Origin: Comamonas testosteroni ATCC 11996
Lineage (GTDB): Bacteria > Pseudomonadota > Gammaproteobacteria > Burkholderiales > Burkholderiaceae_C
Assembly (NCBI RefSeq): GCF_000241525.1
Contig: NZ_AHIL01000004.1
Location: 62,001 to 126,000 of the forward strand
Direction: 5' to 3'
DNA: 64,000 nucleotides
Position numbers and translations under genes: made by a program. The notes below the pieces were generated by a model. That model had not been told where the DNA came from, did not search any database, and was given only the letters and a program-made list of their open reading frames with translations. Shown piece by piece: positions 11,260 to 19,897 of this stretch. Position 1 is the first letter of the stretch. Each line of letters opens with the position of its first letter.

Positions 11260-11343
11260 CGTTTCTGGCGTCTGCCCAAGATAGGCGATTGAAGAAAGGC
11301 CCGGCCACCACAGTGTCCGGCCGGACCTTGATCAGGTCTTGTT

Positions 11344-12309
11344 CTATGCCTGCATCTCTGCGCTGGACAGCACGGCCAGGGCGCAGGAAGCGATGCGGCT
11401 GGCCACCGAGTCGGAGCGGCTGGTCAGCACGATGGGCACGCGCATGCCCAGTACCAGGCCCGCGCATTCGGCGTTGGCCATGTAGACCAGTTGCTTGTAG
11501 ATCATGTTGCCGGCTTCCAGGTTGGGGGCCAGCAAGATATCGGGGCGACCGGCGACATCGGAGACGATGCCCTTGTTGTGTGCCGAGTGCAGGGAGATGG
11601 CGTTGTCGTAAGCGAGCGGGCCGTCAAAGATGCCGCCCGTGATCTGGCCGCGGTCGGCCATCTTGCACAGGGCTGCCGCATCGATGGTGCCTGGAATGGC
11701 AGGGTTGACGGTCTCCACTGCCGACAGCAGGGCCACGCGTGGCTGGACTATGCCGATGGCATGGGCCAGATCGACCGCATTCTGGGCGATATCGCGCTTT
11801 TCCATCAGGCTGGGAAAGATGTTGACCACGCAGTCGGTCATCAGCAGCGGACGGTCGTAGCCGGGGATGTCCATGATGAAGACATGGCTGGCCCGGCGGC
11901 TGCCGCGCAGACCGGCTTCACGCGCCACGGCCGCGCCCAGCAGATCGTCGCTGTGCAGGCTGCCCTTCATCAGGGCCCGGGCCTGGCCATCGCGGCACAG
12001 GGCTGCGGCCTGGGCCGCAGCGATGCGGGCGTCGTCCGCCGTGGAGTGAATCTCGGCGGCAGACGGATCGAGACCGGCAGAGCGGGCTGCGGCTTCGATA
12101 CGCTGGCGCGGTCCTACCAGCAGGGGCCTGATCAGGCCGGCGTGCGCCGCTTGCATGGCCGCCTGCACAGAGCCTGCGTCGCAGGGGTAGGCCACGGCCA
12201 CAGGAATCGGGCCGCGGGCCCGGGCCTGGTCGATCAATTGCTGGAGATGGGGACGCGGCGTGGCGGGTGCATCGTCGGCGGCCACGGCAAGTGAGAGTGG
12301 GGGAGTCAT
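11344..12309 (-). CDS. pta: Phosphate acetyltransferase (sulfoacetaldehyde pathway)
   Basis: This 321-residue protein is a phosphate acetyl/butyryltransferase-type enzyme; it converts acetyl phosphate and CoA to acetyl-CoA. The family core is visible in KGSLHSDDLLGAAV, MTDCVVNIFPSLMEKRDIAQNAVDLA, GGIFDGPLAYDNAIS and ILLAPNLEAGNMIYKQL. The ATG at 12309 follows AGGAG at good spacing, so 13 upstream codons are left out. It is a short Pta without the N-terminal regulatory domain. It lies 251 bases downstream of xsc, whose product acetyl phosphate is its substrate, so its job here is to recover acetyl-CoA from taurine carbon. Confidence 0.9.
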   Translation of the reverse strand: MTPPLSLAVAADDAPATPRPHLQQLIDQARARGPIPVAVAYPCDAGSVQAAMQAAHAGLIRPLLVGPRQRIEAAARSAGLDPSAAEIHSTADDARIAAAQAAALCRDGQARALMKGSLHSDDLLGAAVAREAGLRGSRRASHVFIMDIPGYDRPLLMTDCVVNIFPSLMEKRDIAQNAVDLAHAIGIVQPRVALLSAVETVNPAIPGTIDAAALCKMADRGQITGGIFDGPLAYDNAISLHSAHNKGIVSDVAGRPDILLAPNLEAGNMIYKQLVYMANAECAGLVLGMRVPIVLTSRSDSVASRIASCALAVLSSAEMQA

Positions 12310-12415
12310 GAAAGCTCCTGCGGGGAGTACAGGGCCCGGCGTGAGCAACGCAGGGGTCTGGGAGTCGGCTTTCGAGGGCCTTGCGCTTCACTCAGGCGCA
12401 TGAAACCGGCGCGGC

Positions 12416-12556
12416 CCAACCCAGGGACACCGAGGAAGGGCCTGGGCTGGCCGCGCCGCCCCGCACCGAGGGTGTCGCCCCCCTCCCCCGCGAAGCGGGT
12501 AGAGAGGCGCCGTGCAACGAGGGTGAAGGCGCGCAGCGCCTCAGGGGGTGTCAGAC
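12416..12556 (-). repeat. Post-stop-codon GC-rich element (CCCCCTGAGGCGC family), copy 1
   Basis: Read on the minus strand, the element begins about 5-10 bases after the xsc stop with ACACCCCCTGAGGCGC and continues to near the pta leader, with GACACCCTCGGTGCGGGGC and AGGCCCTTCCTCGG blocks shared with the copy at 36982. No gene was seen between xsc and pta; the element fills most of the 251-base gap. Confidence 0.65.
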
Positions 12557-12560
12557 GGCG

Positions 12561-14372
12561 TCAGACATAGTCCTTGTACTTGTCCAGCATGCGCACGGGC
12601 TTGGACAAGGCGTCGCGGCGGAAGGGATCGCCGAGTTCGCGGGTGCACATGATCTCGATCACGCAGGTCTTGCCTTCCTTCATCTGCATGTCGATGGCCT
12701 TTTGCAGTGCCGGGCCCACATCCTCGATGTGGTCCACCACGATGCCTTCGGCTCCCATGGCCTTGGCAATGTCGGAAAAGCTTTCGCTCTCGAGCTCGCC
12801 GGCCACGAAACGGCGGTTGTAGAAGTCCACCTGGTTCTTCTTTTCCGCACCCCACTGGCGGTTGTGGAACACCACGGCGGTCACGGGGATGTCGTGGCGC
12901 ACGGCGGTCATGATTTCCATCATGCTCATGCCCCAGGCACCGTCACCTGCATAGGCGATGGCCGGGCGATCGGGGGCTGCGCACTTGGCGCCGATGATGG
13001 TGGGTAGGGCATAGCCGCAGTTGCCGAAACTCATGGGGGCAAAGAAGCTGCGCGGCTCGTCGAAGCGCAGATAGCTGTTGGCCACCGAGTTGATGTTGCC
13101 GATGTCGGTAGACACCATGACGCGTGCCGGCATGGCTTTTTCGAGTTCACGCAGCACCTGGCGGGGATGCAGATAGCTGCCGCCGGTCGGCGTGCGCTCG
13201 CCCTTGGCCTCTTCGATCATGTCCAGGCTGTAGGGGTCGCGTTCATGGGTCCAGCCGTCGAGCTCCTTTTCCCAGGCGGCTTTTTCCGTGGCGATGGTGT
13301 CGGCGCGCGCGGCCTTGGTGGCGTCACAGCCCAGCGTCACATCGGCCAGGCGCCTGCTCAGCTCGGCCGCTACGGCCTTGGCATCGCCGTTGATGCCCAC
13401 GGCAATCTTCTTGACCAGGCCCAGATTGGTGTGATCGGCCTCGATCTGGATGATCTTGGCGGTCTTGGGCCAGTAGTCCATGCCATGCTGGGGCAGGGTG
13501 CCGAAGGGTCCCATGCGCGAACCCAGCGCAATCACCACATCGGCCTGGGCGATCAGCTTCATGGCGGCCTTGGAGCCCTGGTAGCCGAGCGGGCCGGCCC
13601 ACAGCGGGTGCTTGGCGGGGAAGGCATCGTTGCGCAGATAGCCGGTGGCCACGGGCGCGCCCAGGCGCTCGGCCAGCTGCCTGGCTTCCTCCACGGCATC
13701 GCCCATGACCACGCCGCCGCCGGCCAGGATCACCGGGAACTTGGCGGTCTTGAGCAGCTCCACGGCGGCCTGCAGGCTGGCTTCGCCGCCATGGCCGCGG
13801 TCCACGCGCATGGGCTTGGGAATCTCGCACTCGATCTCGCCGTAGAAGTAATCACGCGGAATATTGAGCTGGGTCGGGCCCATCTCGGACATGGCACGGT
13901 CGAAGACGCGGCCCGTGAACTCGGCCATGCGCTTGGGGTTGCAGACATGGCCCTGGTACTTGGTGAACTCCTGGAACATGGGCAGCTGGTTGGCTTCCTG
14001 GAAGCCGCCCAGGCCCATGCCCATGGTGCCGGTCTCGGGAGTCACGATCACCACCGGGCTGTGCGCCCAGTAGGCTGCGGCAATCCCGGTCACGCAGTTG
14101 CTGATGCCGGGGCCGTTCTGGCCGATCACCACGCCGTGGCGACCCGAGACGCGGGCATAGCCGTCGGCCATGTGGGCCGCACCTTGCTCATGCACCACCG
14201 GGATCAGGCGAATGCCTGCGGGCGCGAAGATGTCCATGGCATCCATGAAGGCGGAACCCATGATGCCGAACATCTCGCTGACGCCATTGGCGACGCAGGT
14301 TTCCACGAATGCTTCCGAAGGGGTCATCTTGTGAACGCCTTCAACCACTTTACGATTGTCCGTTGCAGCCAT
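12561..14372 (-). CDS. xsc: Sulfoacetaldehyde acetyltransferase
   Basis: Xsc is a thiamine-diphosphate enzyme that converts sulfoacetaldehyde and phosphate to acetyl phosphate and sulfite; it is the desulfonating step of taurine breakdown. The 603-residue protein has an N-terminal ThDP pyrimidine-binding domain with catalytic Glu 62 (VVHEQGAAHMADGYAR), a central domain, and the C-terminal domain with the ThDP motif GDGAWGMSMMEIMTAV...NRQWGAEKKNQ around residue 475. AKAMGAEGIVVDHIED is also Xsc-like. AAGGAGACAAAG precedes the ATG. It faces an iclR-type gene across a 134-base region with inverted repeats, and pta follows it. Confidence 0.95.
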   Translation of the reverse strand: MAATDNRKVVEGVHKMTPSEAFVETCVANGVSEMFGIMGSAFMDAMDIFAPAGIRLIPVVHEQGAAHMADGYARVSGRHGVVIGQNGPGISNCVTGIAAAYWAHSPVVIVTPETGTMGMGLGGFQEANQLPMFQEFTKYQGHVCNPKRMAEFTGRVFDRAMSEMGPTQLNIPRDYFYGEIECEIPKPMRVDRGHGGEASLQAAVELLKTAKFPVILAGGGVVMGDAVEEARQLAERLGAPVATGYLRNDAFPAKHPLWAGPLGYQGSKAAMKLIAQADVVIALGSRMGPFGTLPQHGMDYWPKTAKIIQIEADHTNLGLVKKIAVGINGDAKAVAAELSRRLADVTLGCDATKAARADTIATEKAAWEKELDGWTHERDPYSLDMIEEAKGERTPTGGSYLHPRQVLRELEKAMPARVMVSTDIGNINSVANSYLRFDEPRSFFAPMSFGNCGYALPTIIGAKCAAPDRPAIAYAGDGAWGMSMMEIMTAVRHDIPVTAVVFHNRQWGAEKKNQVDFYNRRFVAGELESESFSDIAKAMGAEGIVVDHIEDVGPALQKAIDMQMKEGKTCVIEIMCTRELGDPFRRDALSKPVRMLDKYKDYV

Positions 14373-14402
14373 CTTTGTCTCCTTAAAAAATTGAAACCTA
14401 TG

Positions 14403-14497
14403 GTTCCGGAAAAAGAAATAACGATGTCAGTCTATGGCATTTTTTCGAGTTTATGCAAGTAAATTTCTTTTTGCGGAACAAATTGACTCGAAAAATG
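14403..14497. promoter_or_regulatory. xsc/iclR divergent promoter with two interleaved inverted repeats
   Basis: Two inverted repeats alternate here. Pair A is GTTCCGGAAAAAG (14403-14415) with CTTTTTGCGGAAC (14467-14479), 12 of 13 positions complementary. Pair B is CATTTTTTCGAGT (14438-14450) with ACTCGAAAAATG (14486-14497), complementary apart from one extra T. The order is A-B-A'-B'. IclR-family regulators commonly bind AT-flanked palindromes of this size, so these are candidate operators; binding is inferred. Confidence 0.5.
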
Positions 14498-14506
14498 GAA
14501 ATTACT

Positions 14507-15331
14507 ATGATCGACAACGATATGAAGCACAGCGAAGACACCCCCTCGGCTCGCCTGGACGGAGACACGCCCAATCTGCGTTTGTTCGCGCTGCTGGAAG
14601 CCGTGGCGCAGAAGAGCCAGCCCTTCACCTTGCAAACCATGGTGGAGGAGACAGGGCTGCCCAAGCCGACCATGCACCGCATGCTTGCGCAGCTGGAGGG
14701 CGCCGGAATCCTGCAAAGAGATGGCAACGGCCGCCACTACGGCACGGGCCAGCGGCTGATGCGGCTGGCGCAGAACGTGTTGCTCAACAACACCACGCAT
14801 GGCGCGCGGCATGCGGTGCTGACTCAACTGGTGCGCGAGCTCGGCGAGAGCTGCAACATCACGGCTTTTTCGGGCAGCGAGGTCCTGTATCTGGACCGCG
14901 TGGAGACGCCGGCCCCGCTGCGCTTTTATCTGCATCCGGGCTCGCGCGTGCCCGCGCACTGTTCGGCCACGGGCAAGCTGTTCCTGAGCCAGATGTCGCC
15001 CGCTCAGCGCCGCCGGCTGCTGGCCAATGTGCCGCTGGAAGCGTTCACCGGCAACACGCTGACGACCTTCGAGGCGCTGGAGCAGGAGCTCGATCAGGTG
15101 CGGACGCAGGGCTACGCCTTCGACAACGAGGAGTTCCTGCCTGGGTTGCTGTGCCTTGGCGTGCTGGTGCCTGCACCCAATGGCAACTCCAATATGGGGC
15201 TTGCCGTGCAGGCGCCCATCATGCGTTTTTCCAAGGAGAAGGCCTTGTCCTTTCTTCCCAAGCTGCAGGCGGCCGTCGAGGCGATCGCCCGCATTAACGA
15301 TGACGTTCCACCGGAAACCGATGATGACTGA
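14507..15331 (+). CDS. IclR-family transcriptional regulator
   Basis: This regulator of about 274 residues has the IclR winged helix-turn-helix (LRLFALLEAVAQKSQPFTLQTMVEETGLPKPTMHRMLAQLE) and the C-terminal effector domain with HPGSRVPAHCSATGKLFLS and GYAFDNEEFLPGLLCLGVLVP. I chose MIDNDMKHSED because GGAA lies at Shine-Dalgarno distance; ATGs at 14453 and 14495 are possible. It is divergent from xsc, so it may regulate xsc-pta. Its last codons overlap the start of the cobS-like gene, so it also leads the iclR-cobS-cobT operon. The effector is unknown. Confidence 0.9.
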   Translation: MIDNDMKHSEDTPSARLDGDTPNLRLFALLEAVAQKSQPFTLQTMVEETGLPKPTMHRMLAQLEGAGILQRDGNGRHYGTGQRLMRLAQNVLLNNTTHGARHAVLTQLVRELGESCNITAFSGSEVLYLDRVETPAPLRFYLHPGSRVPAHCSATGKLFLSQMSPAQRRRLLANVPLEAFTGNTLTTFEALEQELDQVRTQGYAFDNEEFLPGLLCLGVLVPAPNGNSNMGLAVQAPIMRFSKEKALSFLPKLQAAVEAIARINDDVPPETDDD

Positions 15332-16307
15332 CCTGAGCCAGCTGCAGCCCACCCGCACCGTCAGCGTGCGCGATGTATTTGGCATCGACACGGACATGAG
15401 CGTGCCGGCTTTTGCCGAGCCGAGCGAACATGTTCCCGCCATTGACAAGGCCTACCGCCTCAATCCGCAGGTGACGCAAGCCATCCTGGCGGGCTTCGCG
15501 CACAACCGGCGCGTCGTCATTCAGGGCCTGCATGGCACGGGAAAATCCACGCATATAGAGCAGGTGGCCGCCAGGTTGAACTGGCCCTGCGTGCGCGTGA
15601 ATCTGGACGGTCATATCAGCCGCCTGGATCTGGTGGGCAAGGACAGCATCGTGCTGCAGGAAGGCAAGCAGGTGACCCAGTTCCAGGAAGGCATTCTGCC
15701 CTGGGCACTGCAGCGGCCCGTGGCCATGGTGTTTGACGAGTACGACGCCGGACGCCCCGACGTGATGTTCGTCATCCAGCGGGTTCTGGAGCGTGAGGGC
15801 AGCTTTACCCTGCTCGATCAAAAGCGCGTGATCCAGCCGCATCCGTGCTTTCGGCTGTTTGCCACCATGAACACCCTGGGGCAGGGCAATCTCAACGGGC
15901 TCTATCACGGCACGCAGCAGCTCAACCATGCCCAGCTCGATCGCTGGAATCTGGTCACCAGCCTGAACTATCTGCCCCCGGCCGAGGAAGCGGCCATCGT
16001 GCTGGCGCGTGTGCCGGAGCTTGCTACCGCCGACGGGCGCCGCAAGGTGGACGCCATGGTGGCGCTGGCCGGGCTGACGCGCAAGGGCTTTGCCGTGGGG
16101 GATCTGTCCTTGCTGATGTCTCCGCGCACGGTGATCAACTGGGCCGAGAACATCGCCATCTTCCACGACCTGAAGCTGGCCTTCGAGCTGTCGTTCCTCA
16201 ACAAATGCGAGCCTGCCGAGCGCGCCATCGTGAGCGAATATTTCCAGCGCTGCTTCGCCCAGGAGCTGGCGCAGCCCGCAGAACCAGCACTGGCGTTGCT
16301 GGCATGA
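15324..16307 (+). CDS. CobS-like AAA+ ATPase (MoxR class)
   Basis: This 327-residue protein is very like CobS, the AAA+ ATPase subunit of the aerobic cobaltochelatase. It has the CobS N-terminus (VRDVFGIDTDMSVPAF and VPAIDKAYRLNPQ), Walker A GLHGTGKSTHIEQ, Walker B VAMVFDEYDAG and sensor-1 FATMNTLGQGN. An ATG also lies one codon earlier at 15321. Its start overlaps the iclR stop by 8 bases, and its stop overlaps the cobT-like start as ATGA. CobS normally works with CobT and the large CobN; no cobN or other cobalamin gene is in this window, so the client may be another metalloenzyme. Confidence 0.85.
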   Translation: MTDLSQLQPTRTVSVRDVFGIDTDMSVPAFAEPSEHVPAIDKAYRLNPQVTQAILAGFAHNRRVVIQGLHGTGKSTHIEQVAARLNWPCVRVNLDGHISRLDLVGKDSIVLQEGKQVTQFQEGILPWALQRPVAMVFDEYDAGRPDVMFVIQRVLEREGSFTLLDQKRVIQPHPCFRLFATMNTLGQGNLNGLYHGTQQLNHAQLDRWNLVTSLNYLPPAEEAAIVLARVPELATADGRRKVDAMVALAGLTRKGFAVGDLSLLMSPRTVINWAENIAIFHDLKLAFELSFLNKCEPAERAIVSEYFQRCFAQELAQPAEPALALLA

Positions 16308-18004
16308 GCGCCGGGACCTCCGGCCCTGCCTCGCTGTCCTGTATGGAGGCCTGGGGCGGCGCCATGCTGCGCGCGGTCACCGGCGACGTCAGCCTGCAAT
16401 GGAGCGGTCAGACGCTGTACCGCGGCACCACGCCCATACCCCAGGCGGCGGCCCACCATACCCAGGTGCCGGTGCAGCAGACGGATCAGCGCGGCCTGCT
16501 CGACAGCATGGGGCTGCGTCTGCAGTGGAGCGACCAGGCCCTGTTTCAGGCGCATCTGCCCGAGGACCCGGTGGAGCGCATGGTGTTCGAGCTGCTGGAG
16601 CAGTTGCGCGTGGAGAGTCTGGTGCCCGAGGCCTGGCCCGGAGCGCGCGAGAATATGCGCCAGCGTTTTGTGAACTGGTGCCAGGCATTCGTGGATTCCG
16701 GCCTGACGGAAAGCAGTCTTGGCATCTTGCTGTTTACGGTGGCCATCACGGCCTGGAGCCGGCTGACCGGGCATGAGATACCGGAGCGCATGGCTGATCT
16801 GGTGGAGTCCACGCGGATGTCCATGGCTTGCCCGCTGGGCCGGCACTGGGATGAACTGCGGCGCTTCAGAGACCGGCAGCTCCAGTTTGTCGAGCCAGCC
16901 CTGGCCGTCAGCCGCTGGGTCGGCATGGCGGTGCGTGCGGCGCAGGAGGATGCGCCGCGCGGTGCCGGCGGCCCCAGGCGACGCAGCAGTTTTGCCCTGC
17001 CTCTGCACTTTGAGTCTCAGAGTCAGGACGGCATGCCCGTGGCGCAAAGCGGCGACAGCCGGGCCTGGGCCGGCACCGCGCAAAGCTACCGGGTTTTCAC
17101 GCGTGAGTTCGATAGGGAGGTGCAGGCCGGCGAATTGATCCGCGCGTTGCAGCTGGCCCAGTTCCGGGAGCAGATGGACGAGGAGCTGGCGCGCTCGGGA
17201 TTGCAGCAGGCCGGGCGGCTGGCGCGCTATCTGCAGCAGCGCCTGGCCAGCACGCAGCGCAATGGCTGGAACTTCGGGCTGGAGGAAGGCCATCTGGACG
17301 GCAGCCGCCTGTCCCAGCTGGTGACGGACCCGCAGCAGCGCGCGATTTTCAAGGACGAAATGCAGCGCCCCGTCAACGAGACCGCAGTCACCATTCTCAT
17401 GGACTGCTCGGGATCCATGAAAACCTTTGCCAAGCCCCTGTCGCTGTTGCTCGATGTGCTGGGGCGAGCGCTGGAGATGGCCGGTGCGAGCGTGGAGATA
17501 CTGGGTTTTTCCACGCAGGCCTGGAATGGCGGCAGAACGCGCCGCCGCTGGCAGCGCGCCGGCCAGCCCCAGTTTCCGGGGCGTCTCAACGAGCGCCTGC
17601 ACATTGTCTTCAAGGACGGGGCCAAGCCCTGGCGTCACGCCCGGCATGGCATTGCGGCGCTGCGCAAGCCCGACATCTTTCGTGAAGGCATCGACGGCGA
17701 GGCCGTGGAATGGGCGTGCCAGAGGCTGCGCGCCAAGACCGCGCAGCGTCGTATCCTGCTCGTGATCTCCGATGGCTGTCCCATGGACACGGCGACCCAT
17801 CAGGCCAATGACGAGCATTATCTGGATCAGCATCTGCGGCAGGTTCTTGCCGCCCAGGAGCGCATGGGCGGCGTGAAGGTCTGTGCCCTGGGCGTAGGGC
17901 TGGATTTGGGGGTCTTCTACCGTCAAAGGCTTGCCGTCGATCTGCAGCACGATATCGACGAGGCCCTGCTGTTTTCGGTGGCCGAGATGCTGTGCAAACG
18001 ATGA
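16304..18004 (+). CDS. CobT-like VWA-domain protein (partner of CobS-like ATPase)
   Basis: This 566-residue protein matches the CobT layout: an N-terminal helical part (about 20-200, including DPVERMVFELLEQLRVESL), a middle segment, and a C-terminal von Willebrand A domain. The metal-ion-dependent adhesion site is MDCSGSM near residue 365, and LLVISDGCPMD completes it. The strongly acidic central stretch of typical CobT is not evident. MoxR-type ATPases paired with VWA proteins insert metals or remodel metalloenzymes. ATGA coupling to the CobS-like gene shows the two are made together. Its presence beside xsc is unexplained. Confidence 0.82.
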   Translation: MSAGTSGPASLSCMEAWGGAMLRAVTGDVSLQWSGQTLYRGTTPIPQAAAHHTQVPVQQTDQRGLLDSMGLRLQWSDQALFQAHLPEDPVERMVFELLEQLRVESLVPEAWPGARENMRQRFVNWCQAFVDSGLTESSLGILLFTVAITAWSRLTGHEIPERMADLVESTRMSMACPLGRHWDELRRFRDRQLQFVEPALAVSRWVGMAVRAAQEDAPRGAGGPRRRSSFALPLHFESQSQDGMPVAQSGDSRAWAGTAQSYRVFTREFDREVQAGELIRALQLAQFREQMDEELARSGLQQAGRLARYLQQRLASTQRNGWNFGLEEGHLDGSRLSQLVTDPQQRAIFKDEMQRPVNETAVTILMDCSGSMKTFAKPLSLLLDVLGRALEMAGASVEILGFSTQAWNGGRTRRRWQRAGQPQFPGRLNERLHIVFKDGAKPWRHARHGIAALRKPDIFREGIDGEAVEWACQRLRAKTAQRRILLVISDGCPMDTATHQANDEHYLDQHLRQVLAAQERMGGVKVCALGVGLDLGVFYRQRLAVDLQHDIDEALLFSVAEMLCKR

Positions 18005-18074
18005 CAGGGATGGACTGTGCGACCCATCCCCGCGATGGGGCCGCACACGGCTGAGCAACTATACCCAGCAAGCC

Positions 18075-18144
18075 AAAAAAAGAGGCGGCGGGAAGGCGCA
18101 ATGTCTGCTCCGTCGCCTGCTTGTCCGACTACTCCCCGCCGCTC
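18075..18144 (-). terminator. Terminator after tauABC (long-loop hairpin)
   Basis: On the minus strand a GC-rich arm (18135-18144) pairs with CCCGCCGCCTC (18092-18082) over a loop of about 42 bases, followed by seven T residues. It would end tauABC transcription. The long loop makes this moderately confident. The rest of the 163-base gap between cobT-like and tauC shows no gene. Confidence 0.5.
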
Positions 18145-18167
18145 GCGCAGGCGGGAAGTGACAGGGC

Positions 18168-19049
18168 TTACATGCGTCCCTTCCATGGAACCAGGCGCTT
18201 TTCGACCCAGCGCATGAACAGATCGAACACATAGGCGATCACACCGATGACGATGATGCCCATGATGACGATGTCGGTGCGCAGGAAGTTCGAGGCGTTG
18301 AGCACCATCTGACCCAGGCCCACGTTCGCTGCCACCATTTCGGCGGCAACCAGAGTCGTCCAGCCGAAGCCGATGGCAATGCGCATGCCCACCAGAATGT
18401 CGGGCAGGGCAGCCGGCAAGATCACATGGCGGATCACCTGGAAGTAGCTCGCTCCCATCGAATAGGCGGCATTGATCTGCTCCTGAGCTGCGCTGCGCAT
18501 GCCCGATCGGGCTGCCAGAGCCAAGGGTGCAAAGCAGCTCAGGAAGATCAGCAGAATCTTCGGCGTTTCATCGATGCCGAACCAGATGATGATCAGCGGC
18601 AGATAGGCCAGTGGCGGCAGGGGGCGGTAGAACTCGATGGGGGGGTCGAAGATGCCGCGTGCAAAGCGCGACATCCCCATCGCGATGCCCAGCGGAACGG
18701 CAATCAGGAAGGCCAGCCAGAACGCCACGGTCACGCGCAGCAGACTTGCCGAGAAATGCTGCCACAGCGGTTTGTCGTTGGCCTGCCCGGTCAGGTATTC
18801 ATAGAACTGCTGAAACACCGCCTGCGGGCTGGGCAGGAACAAGGGCTTGATCCAGCCGAGATTGGTGGCGGCGAACCACAGTGCCAGCAGCAAGGCCACG
18901 GTGACGATGCTGATGCCGAGGCTGGAGCCTTCGCCGGGGGTCTTGAAGCGACTGGTCTTCACCGGTCCTGACGCCTGCGGGGCAGTGGCCTTGGGCTGCA
19001 CGCGCGCTGTCGTGGCGGGCAGATGATTGATTTGGACTGCTTCAGACAT
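18168..19049 (-). CDS. tauC: Taurine ABC transporter, permease TauC
   Basis: This 293-residue protein is a BPD-type ABC permease of the TauC/SsuC group. After a hydrophilic N-terminus of about 40 residues come several membrane helices, then the EAA loop ([45 protein letters not shown]) that docks with the ATPase. [26 protein letters not shown] is typical of sulfonate and nitrate permeases. It is the last gene of tauABC and its start overlaps the tauB stop by 8 bases. Substrate assignment to taurine rests on the genes around it. Confidence 0.92.
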   Translation of the reverse strand: MSEAVQINHLPATTARVQPKATAPQASGPVKTSRFKTPGEGSSLGISIVTVALLLALWFAATNLGWIKPLFLPSPQAVFQQFYEYLTGQANDKPLWQHFSASLLRVTVAFWLAFLIAVPLGIAMGMSRFARGIFDPPIEFYRPLPPLAYLPLIIIWFGIDETPKILLIFLSCFAPLALAARSGMRSAAQEQINAAYSMGASYFQVIRHVILPAALPDILVGMRIAIGFGWTTLVAAEMVAANVGLGQMVLNASNFLRTDIVIMGIIVIGVIAYVFDLFMRWVEKRLVPWKGRM

Positions 19050-19830
19050 TGGCAGGCTCCCGGTGGTGAATCAGACTCAGAACTTCTTCGCGCATCCTGA
19101 TGAAGTCGGGGCGCGACTTGACGGCACGCGCATCGCCGGTGCGCAGAAACTCATGGCAGAACGGCATGTCGTCGTAGACATGGGAGATGCGGCCCGGGCT
19201 GGGGCTCATGACGATCAGCCGGCTGGCGAGAAACAGCGCCTCCTCCACCGAATGGGTGATGAAGAACACCATCTTGTGGGTGGCATGCCATACCCGCAGC
19301 AGGATTTCCTGAACCTGCTCGCGCGTGAAGGCATCAAGCGCACCCATGGGTTCATCCATCAGCAGCAGTGCCGGATCGTTGGCCAGCGCACGGGCAATGC
19401 CGACACGTTGCTGCATGCCGCCAGACAGTTCATAGACGGCACGCCTGGCATAGTTCTGCAAGCCCACGAGACCCAGTTTCTCTTCGGCGATCTGCGTGCG
19501 CGTCTTCAGATCCATGCCGCGCATGCGCAGTCCCAGCGCGACGTTGTCGATCACATTGAGCCATGGCATCAGCGCATGCTTCTGAAACACCACCCCCTGA
19601 TTGGCTCCGGGGCCCTGAATGGGTTTGCCGTCCAGCAGGATCTGGCCGCTGGAAGGTGCCAGAAAGCCTGCCATGCAGTTGAGCAGTGTTGTCTTGCCGC
19701 AGCCCGATGCACCCAGAGCGACCACGAAGTCGCCTTCATGCATGGTCAGGTTGACGGGCGCCAGGGCCTGCAAGTGCCCGCCCTTGACCTCGTAATTGAC
19801 GGTCAGGTCACGTATATCCAGAGTCGGCAT
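19042..19830 (-). CDS. tauB: Taurine ABC transporter, ATPase TauB
   Basis: This 262-residue protein is the ATP-binding subunit. Walker A is [16 protein letters not shown], the Q-loop is [12 protein letters not shown], the signature is [15 protein letters not shown], Walker B is [13 protein letters not shown] and the H-loop His is in [14 protein letters not shown]. It energises taurine import together with TauC. It lies 67 bases after tauA and overlaps tauC. Confidence 0.95.
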   Translation of the reverse strand: MPTLDIRDLTVNYEVKGGHLQALAPVNLTMHEGDFVVALGASGCGKTTLLNCMAGFLAPSSGQILLDGKPIQGPGANQGVVFQKHALMPWLNVIDNVALGLRMRGMDLKTRTQIAEEKLGLVGLQNYARRAVYELSGGMQQRVGIARALANDPALLLMDEPMGALDAFTREQVQEILLRVWHATHKMVFFITHSVEEALFLASRLIVMSPSPGRISHVYDDMPFCHEFLRTGDARAVKSRPDFIRMREEVLSLIHHREPANV

Positions 19831-19897
19831 GACATTGCCCTCCTATGTGAAACAAAGCTGGGAGCCACGACGGGAAACTCCCGTCGTGGGCGGGCAG

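Noticed and set aside
13167..14462. 431-codon plus-strand frame opposite xsc
   Set aside because: Xsc on the other strand has complete family motifs; the plus frame is His/Gly/Ala-rich antisense without a ribosome site.
15324..18004. Calling the pair a functional cobaltochelatase for vitamin B12
   Set aside because: CobS and CobT are similar, but CobN and other cob genes are not visible here, so the cobalamin role is left open.
15968..18058. 696-codon minus-strand frame opposite cobS and cobT-like genes
   Set aside because: The plus-strand genes have Walker and MIDAS motifs and overlap each other by ATGA; the minus frame lacks recognisable sequence.
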